Shown here: positions 16,369 to 25,924 of the stretch, piece after piece
Numbering within the stretch: position 1 is the stretch's first letter
Layout of the letters: each line of letters starts with the position of its first letter
Assembly (NCBI GenBank): GCA_951813545.1
Contig: CATOTL010000001.1
Span: 62,001-126,000 of the forward strand
DNA length: 64,000 nt
Source of the DNA: an uncultured Poribacteria bacterium
GTDB taxonomy: Bacteria > Poribacteria > WGA-4E > WGA-3G
Direction: 5' to 3'
Notes under the pieces: model-generated
Database searches by the model: none
Seen by the model: only the letters and a program-made list of their open reading frames with translations
What the model was told of the DNA's origin: nothing
Translations under genes and position numbers: made by a program

Positions 16369-17130
16369 ATGAATAGTAGGTTGGAGGACGTGCTCCGCGA
16401 CATGCTCTCAGATAGAGGTCTTATGGCTGGAGTCGTTTTCTTTGTTCTAATTGTTGGGGGTACCCAACTCTATTATTGGCGAGTCCGACATGCCGAAGCA
16501 GCCAAGGTAGCGCAGACAGCACGAGCCGTGCAGCGACTCCAAAACACCAAACGGACGCGCACCGTTCCCCCAAGGACCGAGACGCTCGAAGAAACACAAA
16601 CCCCACTATTCACCGACGACACGAACCCCGTGATATTTGACGAGACACCCGCGTTCGGAGACGAGGCTGACTTCACGGATGCTTTCTTGCCGGATGACAT
16701 ACCCCTACCGGACACAGAGGACCCTATCGATGTACCCGTCTCGCCCTACGGCTTCGGTCCGTATCCCAAATTACCGGAAGGGTGGTCGCCTGACACGTTT
16801 CCGTCACCCTCCGCAAACCATGAATTGCTCGCACGCGTCAGGATCAAACTCCTCTCTCAGGGCATCGAAACCGAAGGCGCAACGCTGGAGGAAGGTTTGG
16901 TATATCCAGTCATCAAAGGCACTATCTATGTTGAATGGAAAGAGCGGCGTGGACCTGACGGTGTTTTCAGGTTCATCAGTGGGATGCTGGGGCATCCGGA
17001 CGATACTGACGGACTCGGTAGGGACAGACCACTTGAGGAGAAGGACATCCCATCGCACATAAAACTGGTTCCTTTTAAAGAGGCTGGTATCGACCCCTAC
17101 ACATTCTTAGACCTACCGCAACGGAGGTAA
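16369..17130 (+). CDS. Membrane-anchored hypothetical protein
   Basis: 253 residues. One transmembrane helix near the N-terminus (GVVFFVLIVGGTQLYYW, residues 21-37) is followed by a basic stretch, then an acidic Pro/Asp/Thr-rich linker (about 65-125), then a compact C-terminal domain starting SPYGFGPYPKLPEGW. The last part (GTIYVEWKERRGPDG, HIKLVPFKEAGIDPYTFLD) looks folded. GGGAGGT precedes the start by about 13 bp. The orientation is probably type II or bitopic. No family is recognised and no partner gene is next to it. Confidence 0.6.
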   Translation: MNSRLEDVLRDMLSDRGLMAGVVFFVLIVGGTQLYYWRVRHAEAAKVAQTARAVQRLQNTKRTRTVPPRTETLEETQTPLFTDDTNPVIFDETPAFGDEADFTDAFLPDDIPLPDTEDPIDVPVSPYGFGPYPKLPEGWSPDTFPSPSANHELLARVRIKLLSQGIETEGATLEEGLVYPVIKGTIYVEWKERRGPDGVFRFISGMLGHPDDTDGLGRDRPLEEKDIPSHIKLVPFKEAGIDPYTFLDLPQRR

Positions 17131-17188
17131 AAGCGTGCGTACGCCGCTATAGGAGGGATCTCCGAATCCCGACGTTCTTCCTAACGCG

Positions 17189-18181
17189 TTACTCAACCGA
17201 AGGCGCGTCCCATAAGAAAATCGTGCCCCCTTTTTCGCCGCTGGCGAGGGTCTCACCATCAGGTGCAAAGTCCACACCGACGACAAAAGTCGTATGCCCT
17301 ATAAATGTTTTCAGGTGCATTCCTGTAGCGGTATCCCATAACCGAACAGTGGTGTCCCAACTCCCGCTGGCGATCGTTTCGCTATCCGGTGAAAAAGATA
17401 CACTGGAGACAAAACCCATATGCCCTGTGAGTGTGTCTATGGGCTTTCCTGTCGTGGAATCCCATAATCGGAGGGTATGGTCCTCACTCCCACTGGCGAT
17501 CGTTTTGCCATCCGGTGAAAAACCGACACTCAGGACCGATCCCGTATGTCCAGTCAACGTTTTCAGGTGTTCTCTCGCAACGGCATCCCATAGGACAACG
17601 GTATTATCCTCACTCCCACTGACGAGCGTTTTACCATCGGGTGAAAAACCGACACTCGTGACAGTACCCATGTGCCATTTGAGTCTTTTTAGGGGGTCCG
17701 CGGTAGCGATGTCCCATAGCCAAACGGTAGCGTCATGACTCGCGCTGGCGAAGGTCCTGCCATCCGGTGAAAAGGATATAGCGTTGATATCGTTTGTATG
17801 CCCGAGAAGTGTTTTCCGGTGGTTTCTCGTGACAGCATCCCATAACCGAATGGCATTGTCACTGTAAAAGTTACCACTGCCACCGGCGATGGTCTCGCCA
17901 TCGGTTGAATAGCACACCGTGTTAACACCACTCGAATGTCCGATGAGGAGGTCGAATTCTTCACCGGTGGAGGTACGGTAGATCTGGATACCCATCCAAG
18001 TTGCCACGGCGAGTTTCGTGCCATCCGGTGAAAACTGGAGAGCGTGTATTTCACCTTTTCCGAAACGCATCTTAGCACCGTCCGGTAAACCCGATGTACT
18101 GTAATTTTGGGCGAATGCGAATGGTAGAAACAGAGCAAGACTCAATAACAGAATAATGAAGTATGGATAAATTTTTTTCAT
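17189..18181 (-). CDS. Secreted WD40 repeat protein
   Basis: 330 residues. A cleavable signal peptide (FIILLLSLALFLPFAFA, then QNYS) precedes about seven WD40 blades of the form LTGHTGSVLSVGFSPDGKTI, each ending LWD. It should make a seven-bladed propeller outside the cytoplasm, a binding scaffold with no catalytic residues. The first blade differs (GLPDGAKMRFGKGEIHALQF) and is shared with the larger WD40 protein at 24847-22730, so they are paralogues. It is the last of a run of minus-strand propeller genes, but gaps and repeats separate them. Confidence 0.85.
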   Translation of the reverse strand: MKKIYPYFIILLLSLALFLPFAFAQNYSTSGLPDGAKMRFGKGEIHALQFSPDGTKLAVATWMGIQIYRTSTGEEFDLLIGHSSGVNTVCYSTDGETIAGGSGNFYSDNAIRLWDAVTRNHRKTLLGHTNDINAISFSPDGRTFASASHDATVWLWDIATADPLKRLKWHMGTVTSVGFSPDGKTLVSGSEDNTVVLWDAVAREHLKTLTGHTGSVLSVGFSPDGKTIASGSEDHTLRLWDSTTGKPIDTLTGHMGFVSSVSFSPDSETIASGSWDTTVRLWDTATGMHLKTFIGHTTFVVGVDFAPDGETLASGEKGGTIFLWDAPSVE

Positions 18182-18261
18182 TCGGTAACCTCCGGATTGT
18201 AAATTTTACTATAAAAACCTAAGTTGCCACCTAACTGACGGCTGACAGTCGATAACCATTC

Positions 18262-18300
18262 AACACGCACAGGTGCGACAGCAGCACATCCGCACATGAT
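18262..18300. repeat. CACATG repeat unit
   Basis: ACACGCACAGGTGCGACAGC and AGCACATCCGCACATGATG match the units upstream of parA (1076-1420). Confidence 0.6.
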
Positions 18301-18304
18301 GCTA

Positions 18305-19318
18305 CTATTTACCGAGCTGCTTGAGTTTGCCCCAGACCGTTGTCTGCTTCTCCGCGCTCGGCGATACATCGAAAAACCCGTCCGGTGCCCAACTAATGGA
18401 ATGTGGCATCGATCCGCTTGTTGATTCAATCGGTCTCCCGCGCCCACCATCTACTGCATCTACAACACTAATACCCGGAATACCAACCTGAACTAAGACT
18501 CTTGGTCCTACTAATCCCACTGGAATTTCCCACGAAGTGTAGGCGATCCATTTCCCACTCGGTGACCATGTAGGTTCAAAGATGAATGCGTCTCGGACGG
18601 ACCAAGTAAGTTGACGCAGCTGCCTTCCATTTACGTTGATGCTGAAAATCTCCATTTTCCGTTCAGCACCTCGCGAGACAAAAGCAATCTGTTTACCATC
18701 CGGCGACCACGTGCAGCCGGGGAGCGGTATATCCTTCGCAAGCTGCCTCAATCTTTTCCCCTCCGCACTCATCACAAAAAGAAAATAACGCTCTTTCTCT
18801 GGTGCGGAGGTGAAGGCAATCCACCGGCTGTCTGGAGACCAAGTCGGACTTTTGCAATGCACTTGATCGGTCAATTGCATCACATTTTCGCCATTCGCAT
18901 CCATTCTGTAGATGTCCCGCCCACCCGCACGCTCCGAGACGAAGGCGATCCATTTCCCGTTCGGAGACCACGCGGGCTCCGAGTCGCGGCTACCATCGAA
19001 AGTCAACTGACGATGCTCATTTGTTCTCACGTCCATCACATAAATATCAAAGTTTCCGCCTCGATCGGAGCTACAAGCAAAAGAATGTCCATCAGGGGAC
19101 CAAGTGACGGAAACCAGACGTTTCAGATCCGGTATGAGCAGGCTTCGACGGACTTCTCCGTCGGTATTCATGAGCGTGAGAGAGGTAGGCCCCTCCTTAC
19201 CTACTTGAGAAATATAAGAAAGGACATCCCGCGCAGCCGCCGATCCACTGTTGAGCAACAAACCACTACCGAGTAATACCACTGCCCCTAATACCACATA
19301 AGTTCGTATGCGTGTCAT
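18305..19318 (-). CDS. Secreted TolB-like beta-propeller protein
   Basis: 337 residues with a signal peptide (TYVVLGAVVLLGSGLLL) and about six TolB-type blades (VTWSPDGHSFACSSDRGG, AWSPNGKWIAFVSERAGG, TWSPDSRWIAFTS). TolB-like propellers bind protein partners in the periplasm; these poribacterial-type paralogues are of unknown ligand. The C-terminus SVSP/DVSPSAEKQTTVWGKLK is shared by all four TolB-like proteins in this window and may be a sorting or structural tag. An AGGGAGGG site precedes the start. The next gene upstream (19340-20332) ends 22 bp away, so the two may be co-transcribed. Confidence 0.82.
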   Translation of the reverse strand: MTRIRTYVVLGAVVLLGSGLLLNSGSAAARDVLSYISQVGKEGPTSLTLMNTDGEVRRSLLIPDLKRLVSVTWSPDGHSFACSSDRGGNFDIYVMDVRTNEHRQLTFDGSRDSEPAWSPNGKWIAFVSERAGGRDIYRMDANGENVMQLTDQVHCKSPTWSPDSRWIAFTSAPEKERYFLFVMSAEGKRLRQLAKDIPLPGCTWSPDGKQIAFVSRGAERKMEIFSINVNGRQLRQLTWSVRDAFIFEPTWSPSGKWIAYTSWEIPVGLVGPRVLVQVGIPGISVVDAVDGGRGRPIESTSGSMPHSISWAPDGFFDVSPSAEKQTTVWGKLKQLGK

Positions 19319-19339
19319 CTCAACAAATCCCTCCTATCC

Positions 19340-20332
19340 CTACTTGGAAGCGTCTTCCGTTTGTTTGAGTTGCCCCCAGACCGCCATCTGCTTCTCCGCG
19401 CTCGGCGATACTGAGAGAAATCCCTCCGGTGCCCACTCAAGACCAGCTGCCAATCTTCTCGTTGCTTCAAGGGGTTCCCCGCCGCCACCGTCTGCTGTAT
19501 TCGCAATACAAATGACTGAGTTAGCAAAAAACTCTTCTGCCAGAACCACTTGCCCCTCAAGAAGTTTTTCTGGTGGTTGAACTAAAAGATAGGCGATCCA
19601 TTTTCCACTCGGCGACCACGTAGGTTCAAAGATGGATACGAGTCCTTTATACAAACGGGTGAGTTGTCGCCTGTTTTTGCCATCTTTGTCAACACTGAAA
19701 AGTGCTTTTCCCCCGACAGCATCTACTCGTGGGACAAAAGCAATCTCTTTACCATCCGGTGACCACGCGCATCCGGTAGAAAATGTATCTGCGAGCCGCC
19801 GTATCCCTTTTCCCTCAGCACTCATCACGAAAAGAGCGGATTTTGAAATAAAGGCGATCCATCGGCTATCTGGGGACCAATCTGGTCTTTTGCATTTCCC
19901 TTGGTTCGTCAGTCGCATCACATTTTCGCCATTCGCATCCATTCTGTAGAGGTCTATCTCCCCTCCGCGACTTGAGCCGAATGCGATCCATTTCCCATTC
20001 GGAGACCAGGCGGGCCACCAATCCCTACTATCATCGAAGGTCAACCGACGATGTGTGTTTGTTCTCACATCCATCATATAAATATCAGGATCCCCATTTC
20101 GATTGGACATATAAGCAATCGAGCGTCCGTCAGGGGACCAGGTGAGGTGGCCTATGGATTCCTCTACCATTAGTGTTTCAAGGAATTCGCCTCGGGTATT
20201 TATGAGTTGGATAGAACGCTTGTCCTTTTTCGAGACAAAAGAGAGGACATCCGGCTCAACCGTCCATCCATTACCGATGCATAGAGCAACACTTAGCAAT
20301 AGTGATGCCCATAAGATTCTATAAGTTCGCAT
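19340..20332 (-). CDS. Secreted TolB-like beta-propeller protein
   Basis: 330 residues, a close paralogue of the gene at 18305-19318 (the same blade order: LTWSPDGRSIAYMSNRNGD, AWSPNGKWIAFGSSRGGE, DWSPDSRWIAFISKS). The N-terminus (ILWASLLLSVALCIGNGW) is a signal peptide. It ends SVSPSAEKQMAVWGQLK, the shared C-terminal motif. It lies 18 bp after the methyltransferase gene on the same strand, though a functional link is unlikely. Tandem duplication explains the pair. Confidence 0.82.
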   Translation of the reverse strand: MRTYRILWASLLLSVALCIGNGWTVEPDVLSFVSKKDKRSIQLINTRGEFLETLMVEESIGHLTWSPDGRSIAYMSNRNGDPDIYMMDVRTNTHRRLTFDDSRDWWPAWSPNGKWIAFGSSRGGEIDLYRMDANGENVMRLTNQGKCKRPDWSPDSRWIAFISKSALFVMSAEGKGIRRLADTFSTGCAWSPDGKEIAFVPRVDAVGGKALFSVDKDGKNRRQLTRLYKGLVSIFEPTWSPSGKWIAYLLVQPPEKLLEGQVVLAEEFFANSVICIANTADGGGGEPLEATRRLAAGLEWAPEGFLSVSPSAEKQMAVWGQLKQTEDASK

Positions 20333-20350
20333 ATATCCGTGTTCCTCTGT

Positions 20351-21367
20351 CTATAACCTCGCCATCGGTGCGTCCGGCGAAACGGTCTTCATGGATCCGT
20401 CCATCTGTTTTCCTGTATAAAGAAAGTTGCCCTTTTGGACACGGCTCTCCTTCACAATCAGAAGTTCGTGGGATTGCTTGACGTGTCCTGTCCCGCTCTC
20501 AATCCGATTCTTACCGATACGGGTTTCGCCTTGACCTAACGTATACTGCCACTGAACCTCAAGCACCTGAAAATCCGCATACCACTCTCGGATAATCGAG
20601 CAGTCGTTATAGGAAAGCACGAAACCGCCTTTGTGGTTGTGGAGCAGATCGCGTAGCAGTTCGTGGTTAAACCCTTTGTGGTGGATCGGGAAATTCCGTT
20701 GTGGATAGATACCCCGAAACGTTTTACCTTCATCGAGATAATAGGGCGGGTCGCAATAGAGGAAGTCGTCTTTATGGCAGGGGATTGTCTCTTCAAAACT
20801 CCCGACTTCAACAGAGAGATCGGGGCATTCAAAGTTCCGCACCTTGTTGACAGTACGCTCATATCTGGTCGCGGACTCATAGATTTTGGACATCCAACCG
20901 AGGAACCCGGGACCGTAAGAGAGATTGTGGTTGAACCAGTAGTGTGCCGCTAACACCAATGGATCTGAAATAGGAGACGCTTTCGTCCAATGCGCCTTGA
21001 GTCGGTTCTTAATTTCCGCATACTGTTCTTTCGTCGGCTCCCATTTTCCAAGTCTATCGGCGAGTTCGTTTCCGGCAGCGAGTTGCACCTGCCAATAGTT
21101 CACAAGAATATCGAAAATGTCGTAGGCGCGCACCTGTATACCGAGTTCCTTCGCACAGGCAATCTCGACGGAGCCGCCCCCTATAAACGGGGACATCAGA
21201 CGCTCAAGTCTATCTGGAATATGCTCAACGATATGCCCGACACCGAGGCTTTTCCCGCCAGCATAACGCAACGGCAATCCGTTGTAGCGTGCGTATTTGT
21301 ATTTGCCTTTACTTCTGAGGTCGCTTAGAAAACAATCTTTGTGTAGAGGGAGCCGCTCTTGCTTCAT
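20351..21367 (-). CDS. D12-class (Dam-like) adenine-N6 DNA methyltransferase
   Basis: 338 residues. The SAM-binding motif is LMSPFIGGGSVEIAC (about residue 60), preceded by the family opener PLRYAGGK. The catalytic motif is FLYCDPPYY near residue 205. Motif order FxGGG then DPPY is the alpha class, which includes Dam and DpnM acting at GATC. The start is placed at the ATG at 21367, where the conserved leader ends; a longer frame (to 21460) runs through that leader and is rejected. It may protect against the BglII-like nuclease at 13306-13935 if both read GATC-containing sites. The C-terminal 40 residues are not conserved. Confidence 0.82.
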   Translation of the reverse strand: MKQERLPLHKDCFLSDLRSKGKYKYARYNGLPLRYAGGKSLGVGHIVEHIPDRLERLMSPFIGGGSVEIACAKELGIQVRAYDIFDILVNYWQVQLAAGNELADRLGKWEPTKEQYAEIKNRLKAHWTKASPISDPLVLAAHYWFNHNLSYGPGFLGWMSKIYESATRYERTVNKVRNFECPDLSVEVGSFEETIPCHKDDFLYCDPPYYLDEGKTFRGIYPQRNFPIHHKGFNHELLRDLLHNHKGGFVLSYNDCSIIREWYADFQVLEVQWQYTLGQGETRIGKNRIESGTGHVKQSHELLIVKESRVQKGNFLYTGKQMDGSMKTVSPDAPMARL

Positions 21368-21373
21368 ATCTGC

Positions 21374-21473
21374 TATCCCAGCACCAGTCCGCTTATCCCC
21401 GGCTACGGTGGGAGGGTGGCAGAAACGGAATGGGGCCCGATTCGTAGCAGTGCCACCCAAAACTGTTCAAAAG
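21374..21473 (-). promoter_or_regulatory. Conserved hairpin leader B (before the D12 methyltransferase)
   Basis: Read on the minus strand, GGGTGGCA (21458-21451) and TGCCACCC (21421-21414) form the same stem as in leaders A and C, followed by TCCCACCGTAGCCGGGGAT. The loop sequence differs from A and C. A possible -10 TATGAT lies upstream, but the -35 is poor. The methyltransferase ATG follows after about 7 bp. Confidence 0.6.
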
Positions 21474-21559
21474 ATCATAATTTTGGATGGTGTTTCATAC
21501 GCTCGGATTATTGACGGGGCGTTCCACTCGCCCGTAACAACTGACTCGCGCGGAATCTA

Positions 21560-22675
21560 TTAATCTACTTTTTGCTTTAGCCTACCCCAGAGTGTTGTCT
21601 GCTTCTCTGGCCTTGGTGAAACAGAGAGAAACCCTTCTGGCACCCACGCTGGTGATAGATCTTGCCCGACACCCGTTACGAGCGGTGTTCCGTGTTTGTT
21701 ACCCTTCGCGTCTATAACATAGATGTCAGCGGTTTGCCAGCGCACTGTATCTGAATAAACGTAGGCAATCTGTTTGCCATCCGGCGACCACGTGGGGGAG
21801 CTAATCTTAGGAGGCCGAACATGCAGCAGCGGTGGAAAGGCTGGTTCCTGTTTTTCTGCCTCCTCTGGTCTCACTATGGGACCGCCTCGCGTGAGTTGGC
21901 GAAAGTTTTTGCCATCCACGTCAATCACACACAAGTGCTCTCGCTCAGCTCGGGTGATATAGAGACTAAAGGCAATCTGTTTGCCATCCGGCGACCACGC
22001 ACATTCATTTCCAAGTTTGCCTCTGTTCGCCTCAGGCACCCATCTCAACTTTCTTCCATTGGCATTCATTACATAGAGGCCGGCCTTTTTACCTTCCCGA
22101 TCGTTGGCAGAGATAAAAGCAATCTGTTTGCTATCAGGAGACCACGCGGGGCGCCCGTTTCCGCCAAGGTCTGTCAACTGGATGAGATGTGCGCCGTTGA
22201 CATCCGTTTTGTAGATGTCATCATCGCCAGAGACAAAGGCAATCTGTTTGCCATCCGGAGACCAAGACGGAGTCCATTCACTCGTATCGAGGTCTGTGAG
22301 TCGCCGGCGTTCCCTCGTCCGTGTATTCATGATATAAATTTTAAAATCTCCGTCTCGCTTGGAAACGTAAGCCAAGAAACGCCCATCCGGCGACCATGTA
22401 TGCGCAGTCACCCATGCGGGGACCCAAAGCCCAAACTCATCCGTTGGATGGTTCGTCACGTTGTGGGAGTTCTCACCATTGATATCCGTGACATAGATAT
22501 CAAAGTTGCCCGTTCGATTGGAAGCAAAAGAGATTCGATCACTGCCCGCAGCGTCTGCCGAGTTGGTTATGGACAGCAGACCACCCCCTATAAAGAGTAC
22601 CACCGCTAATACTGTATAATATACAAGCCCACCCTTCATGAAAAAGAGATAAGGCTCAATCCTTCTCCATCTCAT
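21560..22675 (-). CDS. Secreted TolB-like beta-propeller protein
   Basis: 371 residues, the intact paralogue of the frameshifted gene at 9561-10717 (both start RRIE..LFFMK). A signal peptide (LVYYTVLAVVLFIGGGLLS) is followed by six to seven blades of the form WSPDGKQIAFVSG. The C-terminus is PEGFLSVSPRPEKQTTLWG. GGGGGAT precedes the start by 5 bp. It is predicted to be exported. No catalytic residue is evident. Confidence 0.85.
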   Translation of the reverse strand: MRWRRIEPYLFFMKGGLVYYTVLAVVLFIGGGLLSITNSADAAGSDRISFASNRTGNFDIYVTDINGENSHNVTNHPTDEFGLWVPAWVTAHTWSPDGRFLAYVSKRDGDFKIYIMNTRTRERRRLTDLDTSEWTPSWSPDGKQIAFVSGDDDIYKTDVNGAHLIQLTDLGGNGRPAWSPDSKQIAFISANDREGKKAGLYVMNANGRKLRWVPEANRGKLGNECAWSPDGKQIAFSLYITRAEREHLCVIDVDGKNFRQLTRGGPIVRPEEAEKQEPAFPPLLHVRPPKISSPTWSPDGKQIAYVYSDTVRWQTADIYVIDAKGNKHGTPLVTGVGQDLSPAWVPEGFLSVSPRPEKQTTLWGRLKQKVD

Positions 22676-22729
22676 AATATCCCCCTTTCCGAGACACGAT
22701 ACTGCTTGTGCCTGAAGCCACTATTCAAA

Positions 22730-24847
22730 CTATTCACCAACGGCAGCTGCGAATTTGCCGAAGACAGCCGCGACGCGCACCAAATCTTGGATATTCACGA
22801 CGCCATCACCATTGACATCGGCATCATTCTCCGCTGTCTCCCCAAAGTTGGCGACAACAAGCACCAAATCTTGGATGTTTACAACGCCATCACCATTCAG
22901 GTCCTCGGCAGGCTGTCCAAGCTCCGGTATAACATGGGCAACATCCCATAAAAGGATTGTGCCGTCCTGACTCCCACTCGCCAGCGTCCGACCGTCCGAA
23001 GTGAACGCCACGCTAAAGATACCGCGCGTATGCCCCGTGAACGTCTCTTGAAGCACCCCTGTTGCGACATCCCATAAACGGACAGTGCGATCTAAACTCC
23101 CACTTGCGAGTATTGAACCATCCGGACTGAACGAGACTTCGGAGACGTGCGAGGTTCCCGCTATGAGTGCGCGCTGCTCTTCTCCTGTTTCGACATCCCA
23201 TAAACGGATGAGACCCTCCGTACTCCCACCCGCGACCACCGAACCATCCGGACTAAACGACACACTGAGGACACCCGCCGGTGGTTCTATCCCGATGACC
23301 TGCTCACTGCTCTTTGGGAGTACGCGCAGATGTTCTCCTGTTGCGACATCCCACAAACGCACAGTGCCATGTAAACTGCTACTCGCCAGCATCGAACCAT
23401 CCGGACTGAACGACACGCTCGTGGCGGTATCCCAATGTTTTATGAGTGTCTGTTGAATTTCCCCTGTTTCGACATCCCACAAACGAACGGAACCCCCCGC
23501 AATCGCACTCGCCAATATCGAACCATCCGGACTGAACGACACACCGTAAATATACTTACGAAATTTAGAAAGGTTCTGCTTTTTGAACGTGCGCAGCTCT
23601 TCACCCGTTGCGACATCCCACAAACGGATACTTTCATCAAAACTCCCACTCGCCAGCACCCTGCCATCCGGACTGAACGACACACTGGCGACCGGATCCC
23701 AATGTCCTGTGAGGGTCCGCTGCTGCCGTGTCGCGACATCCCATAAATGGACGGCACGCCCCAAATCCCCACTCGCCAACGTCAAATCATCTGGACTGAA
23801 CGAGACGCTATAAACAGGACCCGTATGCCCTTCAGCGAGTGTGCGCCGCTCTTCCCCTGTTGTCGCACTCCATAGACGAACAGTGCCGTCCTCACTGCTA
23901 CTCGCAAGCGTCAACCCGTCCTGACTGAACGATACACTATAGATAGAACCTCTATGCCCTAAGAGTTCCCGTTGTTCTTCGCCTGTTGCCGCATCCCATA
24001 AACGGATCGCACCGTCCCAACTTCCAGTCGCCAGCACCGAACTATCTGGACTGAACGATATGCCCGCGATACGCAATTTATGTCCTGTGAATAGCACTTT
24101 CCGTTCCGCAGTTGCGACATCCCATACACGGATGAGACCATACAAATCCCCAGCCGCCACCGCCGTCCCATCGAGACTGAACGTGACACTGGTGATACCC
24201 GCCGGTGACCCTTCTCCGAGTATCCGCGGTTTCTCCGTGAGTATCCGCAGCTCTTCCCCTGTTGCGACATCCCACGAACGCACAGTGCCATCCAAACCGC
24301 CACTCACCAGCATCGAACCATCCGGGTTGAACGATAGGCTGGAGACACCACTTTTATGACCTGTGAGTGTCCGAAGATGTTCTCCCGTTGAGGCGTTCCA
24401 CAAACGGACGGTGCCATCTTCACTGCCACTCGCGAGTATCAAACCGGCTGGACTGAACGACACACTGGAGATCTTACCCGTATGCCCTATGAGTGTCCGC
24501 AGTTCTTCGCCTGTTGTCGCACTCCACAAATGGACGGTGCCTTCCGAACTCCCACTCGCCAGCACTGAACCGCCTGTGCTGAACGCGACACTGGAGGCAG
24601 CCGTCGGGATCAATTTAAGTGCTTGACCGCTGGACACATCATACAACCAGATACCGATATGACTGGCGACCGCCAGTTGCGTGCCATCCGGTGAATACTG
24701 CGCCGCACGCATGAACCCTTTGCCGAGGCGTGCTTTTGCGCCGTCGGGTAAATGCCATTGCGTGTAATCTTGAGCGAAGGTGTTCGGTAGATAAAGCGAG
24801 GAGACGAGAAACAACACTAAAAAAATGGAAATATACAGGGCTTTCAT
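22730..24847 (-). CDS. Large secreted WD40 protein with a dockerin-like tail
   Basis: 705 residues. A signal peptide (FLVLFLVSSLYLPNTFA) is followed by about fourteen WD40 blades (for example TGHKSGVSSLSFNPDGSML, then GTVRLWDVATGE), enough for two seven-bladed propellers. The last 70 residues hold two dockerin-type calcium loops, DLNGDGVVNIQDLVLV and [16 protein letters not shown]. In cellulosomes such pairs bind cohesins; in lineages lacking cellulosomes the partner is unknown. The blades are very similar in DNA, which favours recombination. The protein is likely at the cell surface. Confidence 0.88.
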   Translation of the reverse strand: MKALYISIFLVLFLVSSLYLPNTFAQDYTQWHLPDGAKARLGKGFMRAAQYSPDGTQLAVASHIGIWLYDVSSGQALKLIPTAASSVAFSTGGSVLASGSSEGTVHLWSATTGEELRTLIGHTGKISSVSFSPAGLILASGSEDGTVRLWNASTGEHLRTLTGHKSGVSSLSFNPDGSMLVSGGLDGTVRSWDVATGEELRILTEKPRILGEGSPAGITSVTFSLDGTAVAAGDLYGLIRVWDVATAERKVLFTGHKLRIAGISFSPDSSVLATGSWDGAIRLWDAATGEEQRELLGHRGSIYSVSFSQDGLTLASSSEDGTVRLWSATTGEERRTLAEGHTGPVYSVSFSPDDLTLASGDLGRAVHLWDVATRQQRTLTGHWDPVASVSFSPDGRVLASGSFDESIRLWDVATGEELRTFKKQNLSKFRKYIYGVSFSPDGSILASAIAGGSVRLWDVETGEIQQTLIKHWDTATSVSFSPDGSMLASSSLHGTVRLWDVATGEHLRVLPKSSEQVIGIEPPAGVLSVSFSPDGSVVAGGSTEGLIRLWDVETGEEQRALIAGTSHVSEVSFSPDGSILASGSLDRTVRLWDVATGVLQETFTGHTRGIFSVAFTSDGRTLASGSQDGTILLWDVAHVIPELGQPAEDLNGDGVVNIQDLVLVVANFGETAENDADVNGDGVVNIQDLVRVAAVFGKFAAAVGE

Positions 24848-25000
24848 TTGCGATGGTTCCTTTTGTGGTGAATCCTAGAAAAATGTGCGGTGTCTGCCCC
24901 AGGTGCTTATCGCTATGCGGACCCCTGTCTGAAGCAGGATTTACAGGATTTTTGGATTTGCAGGATTATATATCCTTATCTATGGTGAATTATAGCAATT

Positions 25001-25213
25001 ATGGTAAAACCTGAAAATATGTAGACAGTTGTTTCGCAACAAGAACTCTCACCACCGCTGGCGAGGTTTCTAACCTCGCCCTTCCACAATGTCTAATTAT
25101 AGTAAAACCCGAAAATAAGAGGGCACTTTGGAAAACACAAAACACCTCACCACCGCTGGCGAGGATTGTATCCTCGCCTCTTTGGAGTGTCTAATTAATT
25201 CTAAACTTTACTA
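25001..25213. mobile_element. Two adjoining TA-target miniature elements
   Basis: A divergent copy (25001-25097, ATGGTAAAACCTG...GTCTAATTA) abuts a standard short copy (25100-25213, TAGTAAAACCCG...CTTTACTA, TA on each side). Each has the GGCGAGG...CCTCGCC internal hairpin. Confidence 0.7.
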
Positions 25214-25469
25214 TAATTGTAGGTTTTACTATAATTGATATTTATACTAAAGTTTGGACAATTTTTAGAATTATAGTGCGAAAAAGCAGAAAAGCCGGTA
25301 TCCTTTCATAAACACCCAACTGTTTTGAAACGACAGTAAAAATGGACCTCCTTTTCTGCTTAGGAGATATTCTATCGGATTTTCGACATTTATTCAATCA
25401 ACAAAACTTCGCACTGTTTGAAGCGTTTATTGTACTGCCACCGGAAATTCAGACCACTTTTTAAACCAA

Positions 25470-25712
25470 GATTGTGCTACACTCCCGAGTTTAAAGCGGA
25501 AGTTGTCCTTGAGGCACTCAGCGGTAAAAGTTCCCGAGCAGAACTGTGTCGGAAATCCTACAACTTCAGCGAAGATCAACTCTCGAAGTGGGCAGTTTAT
25601 CACACAGGTGTATCACCACAAACGCCCGCATTCGGCGATAGGGTATTTGACACCTGTCGAATTTCTGCAACAAAACTTGGAACCTAACTTTGCTAATTTT
25701 TGGTCTGAATAA
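25470..25712 (+). pseudogene. IS3-family transposase remnant
   Basis: The first frame encodes YTPEFKAEVVLEALSGKSS, the helix-turn-helix start of an IS3 OrfA, and breaks off after EDQLSKW. Another frame then encodes YHHKRPHSAIGYLTPVEFL, the end of an IS3 OrfB (usual form RPHSALGYRTPAEF). Everything between, including the DDE core, is missing, so the element was internally deleted and is dead. Confidence 0.75.
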
Positions 25713-25783
25713 ACGGTGGCACTTCAGGCAGTACAATCTGATCTCAAATCACTGAAAAACAATTAGCACAAGGCGTTATTTTA

Positions 25784-25920
25784 TAGTAAAACCCGAAAAT
25801 AAGAGGGCACTTTGGAAAACACAAAACACCTCACCACCGCTGGCGAGGGGGTTTTTGCTTGGGTGTTTCCGCTAGTATCCTCGCCTCTTTGGAGTGTCTA
25901 ATTAATTCTAAACTTTACTA
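25784..25920. mobile_element. TA-target miniature element, long form
   Basis: 137 bp with the same ends as the short form. The hairpin loop carries an extra GGGGTTTTTGCTTGGGTGTT segment. Flanked by TA. The identical long form is found at 47481-47617 and, truncated, at 60749-60882. Confidence 0.8.
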
Positions 25921-25924
25921 TAAT

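Noticed and set aside
21368..21460. N-terminal extension of the D12 methyltransferase
   Set aside because: It falls in the conserved leader shared with two other genes, where no reading frame is conserved.
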